The translations under genes were made by a program, and so were the position numbers. A stretch of 64,000 nucleotides of DNA from Emticicia aquatica. Lineage in GTDB: Bacteria; Bacteroidota; Bacteroidia; Cytophagales; Spirosomataceae. The notes below the pieces were generated by a model. It had not been told where the DNA came from, did no database searches, and saw nothing but the letters and a program-made list of their open reading frames with translations. The stretch lies in contig NZ_CAKLPY010000002.1 of assembly GCF_923079645.1 (NCBI RefSeq), positions 124,001 through 188,000 on the forward strand, read 5' to 3'. Below are positions 1 through 8,950 of the stretch, piece by piece (positions within the stretch are counted from its first letter, which is position 1; the number at the start of each line of letters is the position of its first letter).

Positions 1-1406
1 GAATTATTAAAATCACTTATCGAATTATTTACTTGAACTGGCATTTCTGTTCCATCGGCCAATACGATTCGGAAACTTCCTGCAAAATCAGTTTTTCCTA
101 AAACATTAGGCTGTGGTTCGGGAGCATTCATGTCATTTCCTGACATTTCGTATGCTTCATAAGTAATATCAGCAAAATCATTGTATTTCACCCAAAGAAA
201 ACCACCATTTCCCCAAAATGTTCCCCAACTATTCATCAATTCAAATGCCCCACCAAACTTTGAATCGTCATAACCAACAACCGTAATGGCATGAGCACCA
301 GTCATTTTATCTTTTACTCCGTTCCAAACTTCGGTTTTAGCATACGAATTCTTGGCGTTCAAATGAAAAGAATCATACACTTCAATGGCAATTACAACAG
401 GCTTGTTTTCTGTCAAACTCTTTTTTATAGCTTCAGCCATAAGCCTTTTATCAGCATTATATCCATCTGAAAGACGTTTGTATTCTTTGATTTTATAATT
501 AGATGCCTTCGTAACACTCTCATTATCAATCCTTGGCGAACAAGCATACTCAAATTCATCGTACTTAACGGCTCCTTGTTTTTTCAATAATTTCATTGCC
601 GACTCTATGTATGTCCCTTTATTACAAACCGCATCGGCTGGGTTTAATTTTATTTGGCTATAAGTAAATGAAGGAGCAAAAGTTTCGGAAGTAATCAATT
701 GCTTATTTGTAAGTTTATTCTGAATGGCGTACAAGATTGTTCGTGCCGCATAAGTAGTTGACCAACCAACACAATCACTAAAAGATTGGTTTTTGGGAAT
801 CGGGCAATATTGCTTAATAGAATAACTCGATGGTAATGAAGTGTAAGAACGAGTAACTAACCTTGCAGCTTGTGGTGCTTGTTGGTAGCGTGTTTCGTCA
901 CGCAATGCACCTAATGTACGTGGAATAGTCAGATTAAATTTATTTTGCAAAATATCAATTACACGACTATTTTCGGTAGCTGAATAGCGTGTTTGCAAAT
1001 ATGGCTCAATATATTGATGAAAATTTTCGTCAAAATTATTTTTATCAATTTTCAATAAAGAGATAAGATTTGCCAAATCTCCTTCAATTTGTGCATTCGT
1101 CAATTCGCCGAAACCTCTCGTACTTTGATTTCCAGTCGTAAGCATCGTTTCCTTTATCAAGGCATCTAATTCAAGAATACTTGATTTAGGATTATTTCCC
1201 GAAAACCAAAAATCGCCTTTTGTAGTAAGTAGCCTAATTTCGGCATTTGGTTCAAAAACTAACTTTTGTTTATTACCTATTTGGTCGCCTTTTTTTAGGG
1301 ACAAACCATTTTTAGTTACTTTTCCTTTTACTTCAATTACAAAATTTTGAGCTATAATGGTGTTTAGAATCAATAAATTCAATAAAATCGAGAGTAGAAT
1401 TTTCAT
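1..1406 (-). CDS. Secreted papain-like (C1 family) cysteine peptidase, C-terminus cut by window edge
   Basis: I translated this frame by hand; it stays open to the left edge, so the C-terminus is missing. The ATG at 1406 is followed by a signal peptide (MKILLSILLNLLILNTIIAQ). A segment of about 200 residues precedes the catalytic domain and could be a propeptide or regulatory region. The C1 catalytic signatures then appear in order: the Cys block QSFSDCVGWSTTYAA, the His block GAHAITVVGYDD, and the Asn block NSWGTFWGNGGFLWVKY. The family hydrolyses peptide bonds by a Cys-His-Asn mechanism. The signal peptide implies an exported protein. The substrate is unknown. A terminator separates it from the AraC gene upstream, so it probably has its own promoter. 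Confidence 0.88.
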   Translation of the reverse strand, partial: MKILLSILLNLLILNTIIAQNFVIEVKGKVTKNGLSLKKGDQIGNKQKLVFEPNAEIRLLTTKGDFWFSGNNPKSSILELDALIKETMLTTGNQSTRGFGELTNAQIEGDLANLISLLKIDKNNFDENFHQYIEPYLQTRYSATENSRVIDILQNKFNLTIPRTLGALRDETRYQQAPQAARLVTRSYTSLPSSYSIKQYCPIPKNQSFSDCVGWSTTYAARTILYAIQNKLTNKQLITSETFAPSFTYSQIKLNPADAVCNKGTYIESAMKLLKKQGAVKYDEFEYACSPRIDNESVTKASNYKIKEYKRLSDGYNADKRLMAEAIKKSLTENKPVVIAIEVYDSFHLNAKNSYAKTEVWNGVKDKMTGAHAITVVGYDDSKFGGAFELMNSWGTFWGNGGFLWVKYNDFADITYEAYEMSGNDMNAPEPQPNVLGKTDFAGSFRIVLADGTEMPVQVNNSISDFNN

Positions 1407-1442
1407 GTAAAAACAAATTTTTTATTAAGAGTGTAAAGTTAG

Positions 1443-1480
1443 AAAAAATCCTGATAAACAGCCGTTTATCAGGATTTTAA
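1443..1480 (-). terminator. Rho-independent terminator after the AraC gene
   Basis: Perfect 15-bp inverted repeat (arms 1445-1459 and 1464-1478, 4-nt loop). Read on the minus strand it ends in a run of Ts. It lies between the stop of the 1546-2376 gene and the start of the protease gene. Confidence 0.75.
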
Positions 1481-1545
1481 CAAGACTCCATTTATTTTTA
1501 ATTTATTGGTTTACAGGAAAACACAAAAGTTTTATATTATACTAC

Positions 1546-2376
1546 TCAAGTTTCAACGATTCCAAATTTACGCTCAGGCGATTGCGTATCTTGCATATAA
1601 AAATTAGCAGGAGTCATACCTGTAAATTCTTTATAGTCACGCACCAAATGTTGGTAGTCGTAGTAACCACAATCGAGGGCAATACTTAGCCAATCTTTAT
1701 TCGGAAATGCATTTTTCATTCTAAAAGCTTTATCAAATCTGATGATTCGAGCAAAATATTTGGGGTTAATACCAATGCGTTCATTAAAATTTCGTTCAAA
1801 TTGTTTCACACTCAAACAAGATTCTTTTGCTAACCAATCAAGCGAATATTGATTAACATTATGGAGCATCGTGATGCCAACTTTATCAATTGGGCGAATT
1901 TCATAAGTAGATTTTCTGACCAAACCCAACAAAAACTCTTCTACCAAAGGAATCATCTTTGGGAAATCTTCGATATTCATCAATCGCTGATTTAAAGCTT
2001 TTGCTTCATTCCCCAAAACCGCTTCAGCATCAAAATATTGATTATTCAAATCAATCGTTGGAATACCAATCATACGATATAATCCACCAGGTTGAAAAAC
2101 TACCTGAACCATCAAAAACTCTTTACCAACGTGCCTATGACTCACCACACTTTGTTGCCCAATAAGTGCAGACCGAACCGAAGGCAACGCTCTACCATCA
2201 TCATAACTTACCTTTTCAGAGTCTCTTGGATAAAAACTCAAAGTCACTTCTGGTCGTGGCGGATATGCCTTTGCTGGCGGCAAGGTGGTATCGGTAAATG
2301 ACAAGTGCATAAACCTATACATTCTTACGTGCTCACGCAAAGCTAAACTGGGTTGTAAATCATAAAAAAATGGCAT
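1546..2376 (-). CDS. AraC-family transcriptional regulator (copy A of a paralogous pair)
   Basis: 276 residues. The N-terminal ~150 residues form a sensor-type domain of the kind that precedes AraC domains in Bacteroidota, with the motif FQPGGLYRMIGIP. The C-terminal ~100 residues carry the two helix-turn-helix units of AraC/XylS proteins (LAKESCLSVKQFERNF and ALDCGYYDYQHLVRDYKEFTG). It should bind DNA and control transcription; the ligand is unknown. The gene at 3639-4469 is a paralogue of identical length with the same motif order, and the pair flanks a cupin and a SnoaL-like gene on the same strand. Those two genes are the obvious candidate targets, by position only. Confidence 0.9.
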   Translation of the reverse strand: MPFFYDLQPSLALREHVRMYRFMHLSFTDTTLPPAKAYPPRPEVTLSFYPRDSEKVSYDDGRALPSVRSALIGQQSVVSHRHVGKEFLMVQVVFQPGGLYRMIGIPTIDLNNQYFDAEAVLGNEAKALNQRLMNIEDFPKMIPLVEEFLLGLVRKSTYEIRPIDKVGITMLHNVNQYSLDWLAKESCLSVKQFERNFNERIGINPKYFARIIRFDKAFRMKNAFPNKDWLSIALDCGYYDYQHLVRDYKEFTGMTPANFYMQDTQSPERKFGIVET

Positions 2377-2398
2377 AGCACTATCATTTTTGATTCAA

Positions 2399-2411
2399 TT
2401 TACCAAATTTA
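2399..2411 (-). promoter_or_regulatory. Possible -7 box of the AraC copy A promoter
   Basis: CAAATTTA at 2404-2411 reads TAAATTTG on the minus strand, matching the Bacteroidota TAnnTTTG box, about 28 bp before the ATG. No good -33 TTTG is present. The 12-mer TTTACCAAATTT (2399-2410) recurs at 4485-4496, at nearly the same place upstream of the paralogue. Confidence 0.35.
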
Positions 2412-2418
2412 GCTCTTT

Positions 2419-2970
2419 TCACAAAGTAATTGGTGGGCCAAGAACTTTCATTCCATGTGCTTGATGAATTTGTTGAATCAATTCTGGTGTTGGCGGGCCT
2501 TGTAACTCATTCATTTTCTTGAAAAATTCCTCCATTTTTCCCGCAGGCTGTAAAAAATACACCAATTTACCTTTATCCGTAAGTTGCAACCATGTGTGCG
2601 GTACTGCTCTTGGCAAGAAAATCGTATCACCTGCTTTGAGAGTTGAGCGTTCGTCGCCTACTTGAAATAAATATTCTCCTTCAACAATATAAAAAATTTC
2701 ATCTTGGTCAAAATGGACATGTAATTGAGGACCAATTTTCTGAAAACCCACGTATTCAAAAACAGATAGCTGTCCATCAGTATCTTTTGATGAAATCTTT
2801 ACATCATTGGGGTTTACACCTCGATATTTAATTGGCTGATTGAATCGGTCTTTGCCGCTACCTACGGTAAAACTTTTTGCCGTACGAGTTTTGTCCGAAA
2901 TTTTTGTCGAAGTTGCAATCACTGGGAATGCAGCCAAAGTAGCCTGAATGAAGTTTCTACGTTGCATCAT
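2419..2970 (-). CDS. Secreted cupin-domain protein with a twin-arginine-like leader
   Basis: 183 residues. The leader MMQRRNFIQATLAAFPVIATS has an RR pair before a short hydrophobic stretch, resembling a Tat signal, so folded export is likely. The single cupin domain holds the metal-binding pattern GPQLHVHFDQDEIFYIVEGE followed by FLPRAVPHTW, giving two His, a Glu and a third His as expected ligands. Cupins of this layout include dioxygenases, isomerases and non-catalytic binders, so the reaction cannot be read from the sequence. It lies 42 bp downstream... of nothing on its own strand but the SnoaL-like gene (88 bp), and upstream of the AraC copy A gene. Both nearby AraC genes and this gene share a strand. 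Confidence 0.8.
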   Translation of the reverse strand: MMQRRNFIQATLAAFPVIATSTKISDKTRTAKSFTVGSGKDRFNQPIKYRGVNPNDVKISSKDTDGQLSVFEYVGFQKIGPQLHVHFDQDEIFYIVEGEYLFQVGDERSTLKAGDTIFLPRAVPHTWLQLTDKGKLVYFLQPAGKMEEFFKKMNELQGPPTPELIQQIHQAHGMKVLGPPITL

Positions 2971-3058
2971 CTTGTTTAATTAATTAGGTTTGATAAACAT
3001 TTCGATACAAAGTTTCACTTACGAAGCTATACTTTAGTGGTAAAAAATCGACATATTG

Positions 3059-3559
3059 CTATTTTGGCATCTTATTAATCGGATTACTTTTCTGTGCTTG
3101 CTCAACCACAACTACATTTTCGGCAGCAGTTAGTAACCATTTTTCACCTTTTTTCACATAAATCATCAAAGTCAAATTATCTGCTTCGGGAAAAACCGTT
3201 CCAGACGGAGAAATGTATGCTCCAATTCTTTGTTCGAGATGTGCAACAATTACATCTTTGGCGATAATTCTGGTATGAACTGCTTTTTTTACAAGATTTA
3301 CATTTTTGAACATCCCTTCATGGAAAGTTTGATGAGCAAATTGTACTTCTTTGCGGTTTTTCCACCACATTCCAACAATATTCACCCAATCGCAATCTTC
3401 GGTAGCATAATTAGCAATATCAGCATAATTATGATTATTCCAACTTACAAGAAGTGCGTCAATCTGTTTTTCGACAGCAATTTCATCGGCAGATTTGACT
3501 TGAGAAAACCCAGAAATGGTACACGTTAAAAACAAAACTGAGATAATTAATCGTTTCAT
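3059..3559 (-). CDS. Secreted SnoaL-like / NTF2-fold protein (DUF4440 type)
   Basis: 166 residues from the ATG at 3559; a TTG two codons earlier is less likely. The signal peptide is MKRLIISVLFLTCTISGFSQ. The body matches the SgcJ/EcaC-type NTF2 fold: an N-terminal helix (DEIAVEKQIDALLVSWNNH), the motif YATEDCDWVNIVGMWW, and late strands ending in LLTAAENVVVV. Proteins of this type are small secreted or cytosolic cone-shaped domains, some catalytic and many not; no catalytic role is asserted here. It sits between the cupin gene and the second AraC gene, on the same strand, and could be co-transcribed with them. Confidence 0.75.
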   Translation of the reverse strand: MKRLIISVLFLTCTISGFSQVKSADEIAVEKQIDALLVSWNNHNYADIANYATEDCDWVNIVGMWWKNRKEVQFAHQTFHEGMFKNVNLVKKAVHTRIIAKDVIVAHLEQRIGAYISPSGTVFPEADNLTLMIYVKKGEKWLLTAAENVVVVEQAQKSNPINKMPK

Positions 3560-3638
3560 AATCAATTGTTTAAAGTTAAAACTTGATCACAAAACTATTG
3601 GATTTTGAATGGTTGAAATAGTACAAATCCGACAACAT

Positions 3639-4469
3639 TTAGTAGTATAGTCGATTTCTAAGCAAATAGGGTGTAGCCTTAAACTCATCTTCAATAATGG
3701 AAGGTGCAACTCCACAAAACGATTTAAAATCGCGAATCAAGTGCATTTGGTCGAAATAACCACATTCGTGAGCAATGGCTGTCCATTTAATATCCGCTAT
3801 ATTTTCTTTCATGACCCAAGCCTTCGCAAAACGTGTAAGTCGAGCGTAAAATTTAGGCTGAATACCAACACGTTGCTGAAATTGACGTTCTAATTGTCTA
3901 GTACTTACGCACGCTTGAGAGGCTAAATCATCAATATTTATCAATCCACCTTTTGCAATAATTGAAGGCAAAACATTATCTAAGGGCAATTTCGGCCGTA
4001 ATTTTTGTAGTTTTTTCAATAAAAATGCTTCTACTATTTCAATCATTTTATCATACGATTGTGTTTCAGACAATTGTTCATTGATAAACTTAATTTCATT
4101 GCCCAACACAAAACAGCTATCCAATGATTCATCGATTGGCAATTCATTCATCGGAATCCCTAAAAGTCTGTATAATCCACTTGGCTGAAAACCCACTTTA
4201 ATTGTAAAATTATTGTGGTTCATCTTCAATTTTATTCGGTTTACTTGTGGGCCAACAACAATGCTTTTGTTGAGTTTAACTATTTTATTGCTGGTTAGGT
4301 ATTCACTTTCTGGCGAATCGAACGGATAAAAGTACAAACATTGCTCTGGCATTGGAGGAAAAGAAAAAACTGGACGTGGCTGATTATTGTCCAATTCTAA
4401 GCGAAAAATCATGATATTATTCACAAATTCACGTAGAGCAATCGTTGGTTTGTAAACTTTGTGAAACAT
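3639..4469 (-). CDS. AraC-family transcriptional regulator (copy B of a paralogous pair)
   Basis: 276 residues, the same length as copy A. The N-terminal sensor-like domain has GFQPSGLYRLLGIP aligned with the equivalent block of copy A. The C-terminal AraC DNA-binding domain has LASQACVSTRQLERQF and AHECGYFDQMHLIRDFKSFCG. The C-terminal tail after the second helix-turn-helix differs fully from copy A. The pair probably arose by local duplication followed by divergence, with the cupin and SnoaL-like genes between. The ligand and target genes are not known from sequence. Confidence 0.9.
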   Translation of the reverse strand: MFHKVYKPTIALREFVNNIMIFRLELDNNQPRPVFSFPPMPEQCLYFYPFDSPESEYLTSNKIVKLNKSIVVGPQVNRIKLKMNHNNFTIKVGFQPSGLYRLLGIPMNELPIDESLDSCFVLGNEIKFINEQLSETQSYDKMIEIVEAFLLKKLQKLRPKLPLDNVLPSIIAKGGLINIDDLASQACVSTRQLERQFQQRVGIQPKFYARLTRFAKAWVMKENIADIKWTAIAHECGYFDQMHLIRDFKSFCGVAPSIIEDEFKATPYLLRNRLYY

Positions 4470-4535
4470 ATTTGTTGGATTTTCTTTACCAAATTTCGGG
4501 TTAAAAAAATCAATTTTAAGTTTTTTGACTAATTA

Positions 4536-4578
4536 AACTTAAAAAATATATTAAGCGGCAAATCTCTATTGCCGCCTA
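4536..4578 (-). terminator. Terminator downstream of panC
   Basis: GC-rich stem GCGGCAA / TTGCCGC (arms 4555-4561 and 4569-4575, 7-nt loop), unusually GC-rich for this region. On the minus strand it is followed by a T-rich stretch. It starts 8 bases beyond the panC stop. Confidence 0.7.
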
Positions 4579-4582
4579 ATTA

Positions 4583-5425
4583 TTAAAATACAATATTATC
4601 TATCAATCGCACGCCATCCAAAAACGCAGCGATACACAGAGCTGTTTTTCCTTCAACTGTTTTTTTATTAATTGCTTGTAAAGTATCAAAATCTGATGCC
4701 TCAAAATACTCTAATTCAAAAGCTGGGAATTTAGCAAAATGTTCATTCACAGCAATTTGCATTTCGTAAACGCTTGCTCCAGTTTGTAATTTTTCTTTGG
4801 CTAAAGTCAAAGACTTAAAAATCTGCGGTGCTAAAGCACGAGCTTCAGTCGAAAGTCGAGTATTGCGTGAAGACATTGCCAAACCATCTGTTTCTCGCAA
4901 AGTTGGACAAGGAATTATTGCTACATCAAAACTTAAATCTTGTACCATTCTACGAATAACCGCAACTTGCTGTAAATCTTTTAGTCCAAAATAAGCCTTT
5001 TCGGGTTTTACTATGTTGAATAATTTACTCACCACAATTCCGACGCCATTAAAATGCCCTGGTCTGAATTTCCCTTCCATCACGGTTTCTAGACTGCCAA
5101 AATCCATACGTAATTGTGGTAAAACTGGATACATTTCTTCTGCTGATGGAGCAAAAACAACATCGCAACCTGCTGGTAAAAGTGCTTCGCAATCTTTTTC
5201 TAAAGTACGTGGATATTTCTTCAAATCTTCAGGATTATTGAATTGCGTTGGATTGACAAAAATGCTACAAACAGCTAAATCGTTTTCCTGTTTTGCTCGT
5301 TCAATGAGCGAAATATGACCAGCGTGTAAAGCTCCCATCGTTGGTACAAAACCAATTGTTTTACCTGCTCTTTGCTGATTTTTAAGAAATTCTTGGGTTT
5401 CTTTTATCGTATTTAAAATAAGCAT
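4583..5425 (-). CDS. panC: Pantothenate synthetase
   Basis: 280 residues, normal length for the family. PanC condenses D-pantoate and beta-alanine with ATP to make pantothenate, the vitamin precursor of coenzyme A, in the cytosol. Visible signatures are the nucleotide-binding HxGH block (FVPTMGALHAGHISLI, residues ~27-42), SIFVNPTQFNNPEDLKKYPR, GHFNGVGIVVSKLFNIV, and the KMSKS-equivalent AMSSRN late in the protein. It is a single-gene unit here: no panB or panD lies beside it, and a terminator follows directly. The ATG at 5425 gives the canonical N-terminus. Confidence 0.97.
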   Translation of the reverse strand: MLILNTIKETQEFLKNQQRAGKTIGFVPTMGALHAGHISLIERAKQENDLAVCSIFVNPTQFNNPEDLKKYPRTLEKDCEALLPAGCDVVFAPSAEEMYPVLPQLRMDFGSLETVMEGKFRPGHFNGVGIVVSKLFNIVKPEKAYFGLKDLQQVAVIRRMVQDLSFDVAIIPCPTLRETDGLAMSSRNTRLSTEARALAPQIFKSLTLAKEKLQTGASVYEMQIAVNEHFAKFPAFELEYFEASDFDTLQAINKKTVEGKTALCIAAFLDGVRLIDNIVF

Positions 5426-5589
5426 CTAATATATTTTTTTTCAAATATCATACATTTTACTGATTCGACTTATAATTATCGCAAATTTTCTCGAAAACAC
5501 ATATTGAATTTCATCCTACAAAACATTCTTTACATTTTCATAATGTCTTGCTAATAAATACTTTATAACAATTTCAGAAATTTGTTAGT

Positions 5590-6432
5590 ATGAAAAAACA
5601 TAAGCATTTCCGTACTATCGTGCTTTCCGATATTCATTTAGGCACAAGTGGCTCAAAGGCCAAAGAAGTAACCGAATTTTTGAAGCAATACCGATGTGAA
5701 CGCCTCATTTTGAATGGGGACATTATTGACGGTTGGCAGTTAAAAAAATACGGAAATTGGAAGAAAAAACACACTTCATTTTTTAGAGTTGTACTAAAAA
5801 TGATGGATAAACACGATACCAAGGTTATCTATCTTCGAGGAAATCACGACGATTTTCTTGACCAAATATTGCCTTTGGTCGTCGGTAAACAGTTCCAAAT
5901 TCGACGAGATTATATTTTGTCATCTGGTAGCAAAAAATTTTATATCACTCATGGCGATGTTTTCGATAGCATTACGACTAACATGAAATGGCTCGCTCAT
6001 TTGGGTGATTTAGGTTATACATTCCTGCTTTGGCTCAACAAAAATTACAACCATTATCGAGAAAGCCGTGGACTTCCTTACTATTCACTTTCGCAGGTTG
6101 TGAAGCAAAAAGTTAAAATGGCGGTAAATTATGTGAATGATTTTGAGGAAAAACTCTCTGATTTAGCCAAAGCAAAAGGTTGTGATGGCATTATTTGCGG
6201 GCATATCCATCAACCCGCCATTCGTGAAATTAACGGCATTTTATACCTAAACTCTGGCGATTGGGTAGAAACAATGTCGGCATTGGTTGAAGATTTTGAT
6301 GGAAATTGGAGTTTGATTTACTACTCTACGAGCGATGTTTCATCATCCATCGAAAGTGATATGGATGATGACGACAATGAACATGTAGAAAAAGAAAAAT
6401 TTTCTTTACCTCGAATCGCTGCATCATTGTAA
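5590..6432 (+). CDS. UDP-2,3-diacylglucosamine diphosphatase-like metallophosphoesterase
   Basis: 280 residues. All calcineurin-type metal-binding blocks are present in order: SDIHLG, NGDIIDGW, RGNHDD, THGDVFDS and CGHIHQP. The overall layout is that of LpxH/LpxG-like phosphoesterases, which cleave UDP-2,3-diacylglucosamine to lipid X in lipid A synthesis, but several subfamilies share these motifs and I do not assign a symbol. The acidic C-terminal tail (ESDMDDDDNEHVEKEK) is not part of the catalytic core. A glycosyltransferase gene starts 30 bp downstream on the same strand, so the two are probably co-transcribed and may act on one envelope lipid. Confidence 0.85.
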   Translation: MKKHKHFRTIVLSDIHLGTSGSKAKEVTEFLKQYRCERLILNGDIIDGWQLKKYGNWKKKHTSFFRVVLKMMDKHDTKVIYLRGNHDDFLDQILPLVVGKQFQIRRDYILSSGSKKFYITHGDVFDSITTNMKWLAHLGDLGYTFLLWLNKNYNHYRESRGLPYYSLSQVVKQKVKMAVNYVNDFEEKLSDLAKAKGCDGIICGHIHQPAIREINGILYLNSGDWVETMSALVEDFDGNWSLIYYSTSDVSSSIESDMDDDDNEHVEKEKFSLPRIAASL

Positions 6433-6462
6433 TACATAATCTCATTTAAGCGGTTAACATTT

Positions 6463-7590
6463 ATGAAGTATCTTTTCATCATTCAAGGCGAAGGTCGAGG
6501 ACACCTCACGCAAGCCATTGCTCTTGCCGAAATGCTCCAAAACAATAAGCACCAAGTTGTTGGGGCATTGGTTGGAAGTGCTGATGGTGAAGCTATTCCG
6601 TCATTTTTTAAAGATAATTTTAAATATCCAAGTGTCGCATTTGTGAGTCCTTGTTTGGTTTATTGCCGTAAAACAAAAGCTTTAAACGTTCGTAAAACAC
6701 TTATCAATGGTATTTTAAATATAAGTAAATATGTGTCAAGTCTTAAAAAAATAAACACCAGTATCAATCAATTTAATCCTGATATTATCATCAATTTTTA
6801 TGATGTTTTGGGCGGTTTACACCAATTTTTATTTCGTCCAAAAGTTCCTATGGTTTGTATAGCTCATCAATATTTATTGTTGCATCAAGATTTTGAACAT
6901 CCCAAAAAACATTGGTTAAACAAATTATTGGTCAATACAAACACCTTCATAACGGCTTTGGGAGCTTCAAAAAAGTTTGCACTTTCATTCACACCATTCA
7001 ATAATGACCCAAAACATGGAATTTATGTTATTCCGCCCCTACTCCGCTCCGAAATTTCTCAACTACAAACAAGCAAAGAAGATTTTATTTTGGTTTATGT
7101 CACCCAACATTCATTGGCCGATGAACTAATCAAATGGCATTCAAAAAACACCAAAATAAAAGTACATTGTTTTTGGGATAAACCACAAAATACAGAAGTT
7201 TACAAATATTCGAGAAACCTTCATTTTCACCGAATTAATGGACAAAAATTCTTGAAAATGATGCAAAACTGTCAAGGATTGGTCACAACGGCAGGCTTTG
7301 AATCGGTTTGTGAAGCCATGTATTTAGGCAAGCCTACATTGATGATTCCTGTACCAAAACACTATGAACAAGCCTGCAACGCCATTGATGCCAAACGAGC
7401 AGGTGCGGGCATTACAGGTGTGAAATTCGATTTAACAGATTTTATCAATTATATACCTCATCATCAAAACATTAGTCAAGATTTTCAACATTGGCAAGCA
7501 CAAGTTTCAAGGATTTTCTTGCGTGAAATTTCGACTATTTTTTCAGTTCAAGAGGAAATTGTGCCAACTTTCTCATTTGGAAATACTTAA
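6463..7590 (+). CDS. MurG-like (GT-B fold) glycosyltransferase
   Basis: 375 residues. The N-terminus has the glycine-rich acceptor-side motif GEGRGHLTQAIALAEML (residues ~9-25). The C-terminal half has a donor-nucleotide site typical of GT28/GT1-like enzymes (TTAGFESVCEAMYLGKP followed by MIPVPKHYEQACNA). This is the arrangement in MurG and in related lipid or teichuronic-type glycosyltransferases. MurG itself is unlikely because cell-wall genes are absent here. No membrane segment is evident, so it is probably a cytosolic or membrane-associated enzyme. It follows the LpxH-like gene by 30 bp. Donor and acceptor are not predictable. Confidence 0.8.
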   Translation: MKYLFIIQGEGRGHLTQAIALAEMLQNNKHQVVGALVGSADGEAIPSFFKDNFKYPSVAFVSPCLVYCRKTKALNVRKTLINGILNISKYVSSLKKINTSINQFNPDIIINFYDVLGGLHQFLFRPKVPMVCIAHQYLLLHQDFEHPKKHWLNKLLVNTNTFITALGASKKFALSFTPFNNDPKHGIYVIPPLLRSEISQLQTSKEDFILVYVTQHSLADELIKWHSKNTKIKVHCFWDKPQNTEVYKYSRNLHFHRINGQKFLKMMQNCQGLVTTAGFESVCEAMYLGKPTLMIPVPKHYEQACNAIDAKRAGAGITGVKFDLTDFINYIPHHQNISQDFQHWQAQVSRIFLREISTIFSVQEEIVPTFSFGNT

Positions 7591-7630
7591 TTTTTAAAAA
7601 AATCGGTGCAAAAATGGTGGATAATTAGTT

Positions 7631-7661
7631 TTTCTATTTTCATTTAATGCCTGTACCTTTG
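7631..7661 (+). promoter_or_regulatory. Bacteroidota-type promoter for the DUF4494 gene
   Basis: TTTC (7631-7634), a 19-bp spacer, then TACCTTTG (7654-7661), close to the Bacteroidota consensus TTTG-N19-TAnnTTTG. The ATG follows 38 bp downstream. Confidence 0.6.
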
Positions 7662-7699
7662 TTGGGTTAAAACAAATTTATTCATTTAATCCATAACAA

Positions 7700-8188
7700 A
7701 TGTCGAATTGGTATCAAGGAAAAATTCGCTACCAAAAGGTAGATGAAAAAGATAGAACAATTAAAATAACGGAAGTATATTTAGTAGATGCCGTTTCTTA
7801 CACCGATGCCGAAGCACGAATTTACGAAACTGTGGCATCAAATACGCCTGATTTTCAGCTCTTTGGTCTTTCAAGAATGAAAATTAGTGAAGTCTTTTTT
7901 GTGGAAAGTGGCTCCGAAACTTGGTATAAATTGAAGGTAAATTTTATTAGTTTTGATGAAAAAGCACAAAAAGAAAAACGAACGCCTTTCAATATGCTTA
8001 TCAATGCCGCAACACCTTTGGAAGCATATAATTTATTGGTGGAAAGACTAGGAACAGTAGAGGATTATCAAATTACGGACATAAATATTACTAATATTTT
8101 AGAAATTATTCCATACGAAAAACCAGAAGAAAAAATATTAAAAAATGGCAATTTCAAGCCATTAGCTGAGGTTTTGGGGAATGCCTAA
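7700..8188 (+). CDS. DUF4494 family protein
   Basis: 162 residues, starting MSNWYQGKIRYQKVDEKD, which is the typical opening of DUF4494 proteins of Bacteroidota. No signal peptide, membrane segment or known catalytic motif is visible, so it is probably cytosolic. The family has no firmly assigned function that I know of. It is a single-gene unit, with a good promoter directly upstream and a terminator directly downstream. Family membership is secure by general resemblance; function is unknown. Confidence 0.82.
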   Translation: MSNWYQGKIRYQKVDEKDRTIKITEVYLVDAVSYTDAEARIYETVASNTPDFQLFGLSRMKISEVFFVESGSETWYKLKVNFISFDEKAQKEKRTPFNMLINAATPLEAYNLLVERLGTVEDYQITDINITNILEIIPYEKPEEKILKNGNFKPLAEVLGNA

Positions 8189-8200
8189 TTTTCAAAATTT

Positions 8201-8233
8201 AGAGTCGAATATAAACTTATTCGACTCTTTTTT
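8201..8233 (+). terminator. Terminator after the DUF4494 gene
   Basis: Arms AGAGTCGAATA (8201-8211) and TATTCGACTCT (8218-8228), 6-nt loop, followed by a T-run. It lies 12 bp beyond the stop codon. Confidence 0.85.
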
Positions 8234-8246
8234 ATGCTATCTACAA

Positions 8247-8281
8247 CAAAAAAAATCGGAAGCATAGCCTCCGATTTTTCT
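8247..8281. terminator. Second hairpin in tandem, probably bidirectional
   Basis: A-run, stem AAAAATCGGA (8251-8260) pairing with TCCGATTTTT (8270-8279), then T-rich sequence. It follows the previous hairpin by about 20 bp and faces the convergent lipoprotein gene ending at 8367, so the two hairpins may serve opposite strands. Confidence 0.7.
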
Positions 8282-8366
8282 GATTTTAACACCAATATGA
8301 ATCAATTAGTTGATTCAAGTCTCAGCCATAAGCTGATAATCTTTTTGTTTTCACAAATATTATTAT

Positions 8367-8918
8367 CTAGTTTTTCGACTTTCTACCTACCCATTCATTG
8401 GTTTTCTTGTCATAAACTAAAGTTGAATCTGGCCATTCGATGTAATGTTTCATACTCAAATACTTATCAAGATTGCCATTTTTGGCTAATTCTTTAAATA
8501 AAAACGCCCCTCTTTCCTTCACAATTGCTTCTTCTAAATGTGGCGTATTGATAACTTCTTCAAAATCTGTAGGCATTAAAGAACCATTTTTCAACTTGAA
8601 TTTCCCTAAAACACCTCTACGGTATTTTAGTGTATTGCCTACAGGACGAATCAAGAAAAAATAATGTGTACTATCAGGTGCTATAAAATAATTTTCGAGT
8701 GAAAACTTTGGTAAACTTTGAACGTAATATTTTCTAAATTGTGGTTGGAAACGAGTAGCATTAACTGCGTAAGTTGGTTTTAGATAAACAAAAGTGATGA
8801 TATTGGTGAGTAGGGTGTCTCTATCGTTTTCACTAAAATATTTGGAGACTTTATTCGTATTGCTTTGGCATGAAAATAAGCACAATTGTGCTAACAAAAG
8901 AAAGACACTTTTTTTCAT
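8367..8918 (-). CDS. Small predicted lipoprotein of unknown function
   Basis: 183 residues from the ATG at 8918; a longer frame reaches 8999 but would run through the terminator stem at 8951-8986, so I reject that start. The leader MKKSVFLLLAQLCLFSCQSN has a lipobox-like LFSC, so lipid attachment at that Cys is likely. The rest is soluble, with no recognised domain. A motif YFFLIRPVGN and a C-terminal segment rich in charged residues are visible. It lies downstream of the beta-helix lipoprotein gene but is separated from it by that terminator, so it is likely transcribed alone. Confidence 0.75.
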   Translation of the reverse strand: MKKSVFLLLAQLCLFSCQSNTNKVSKYFSENDRDTLLTNIITFVYLKPTYAVNATRFQPQFRKYYVQSLPKFSLENYFIAPDSTHYFFLIRPVGNTLKYRRGVLGKFKLKNGSLMPTDFEEVINTPHLEEAIVKERGAFLFKELAKNGNLDKYLSMKHYIEWPDSTLVYDKKTNEWVGRKSKN

Positions 8919-8950
8919 ATTGGTGTAATTGGTTGATGAATTTTTGTAAA

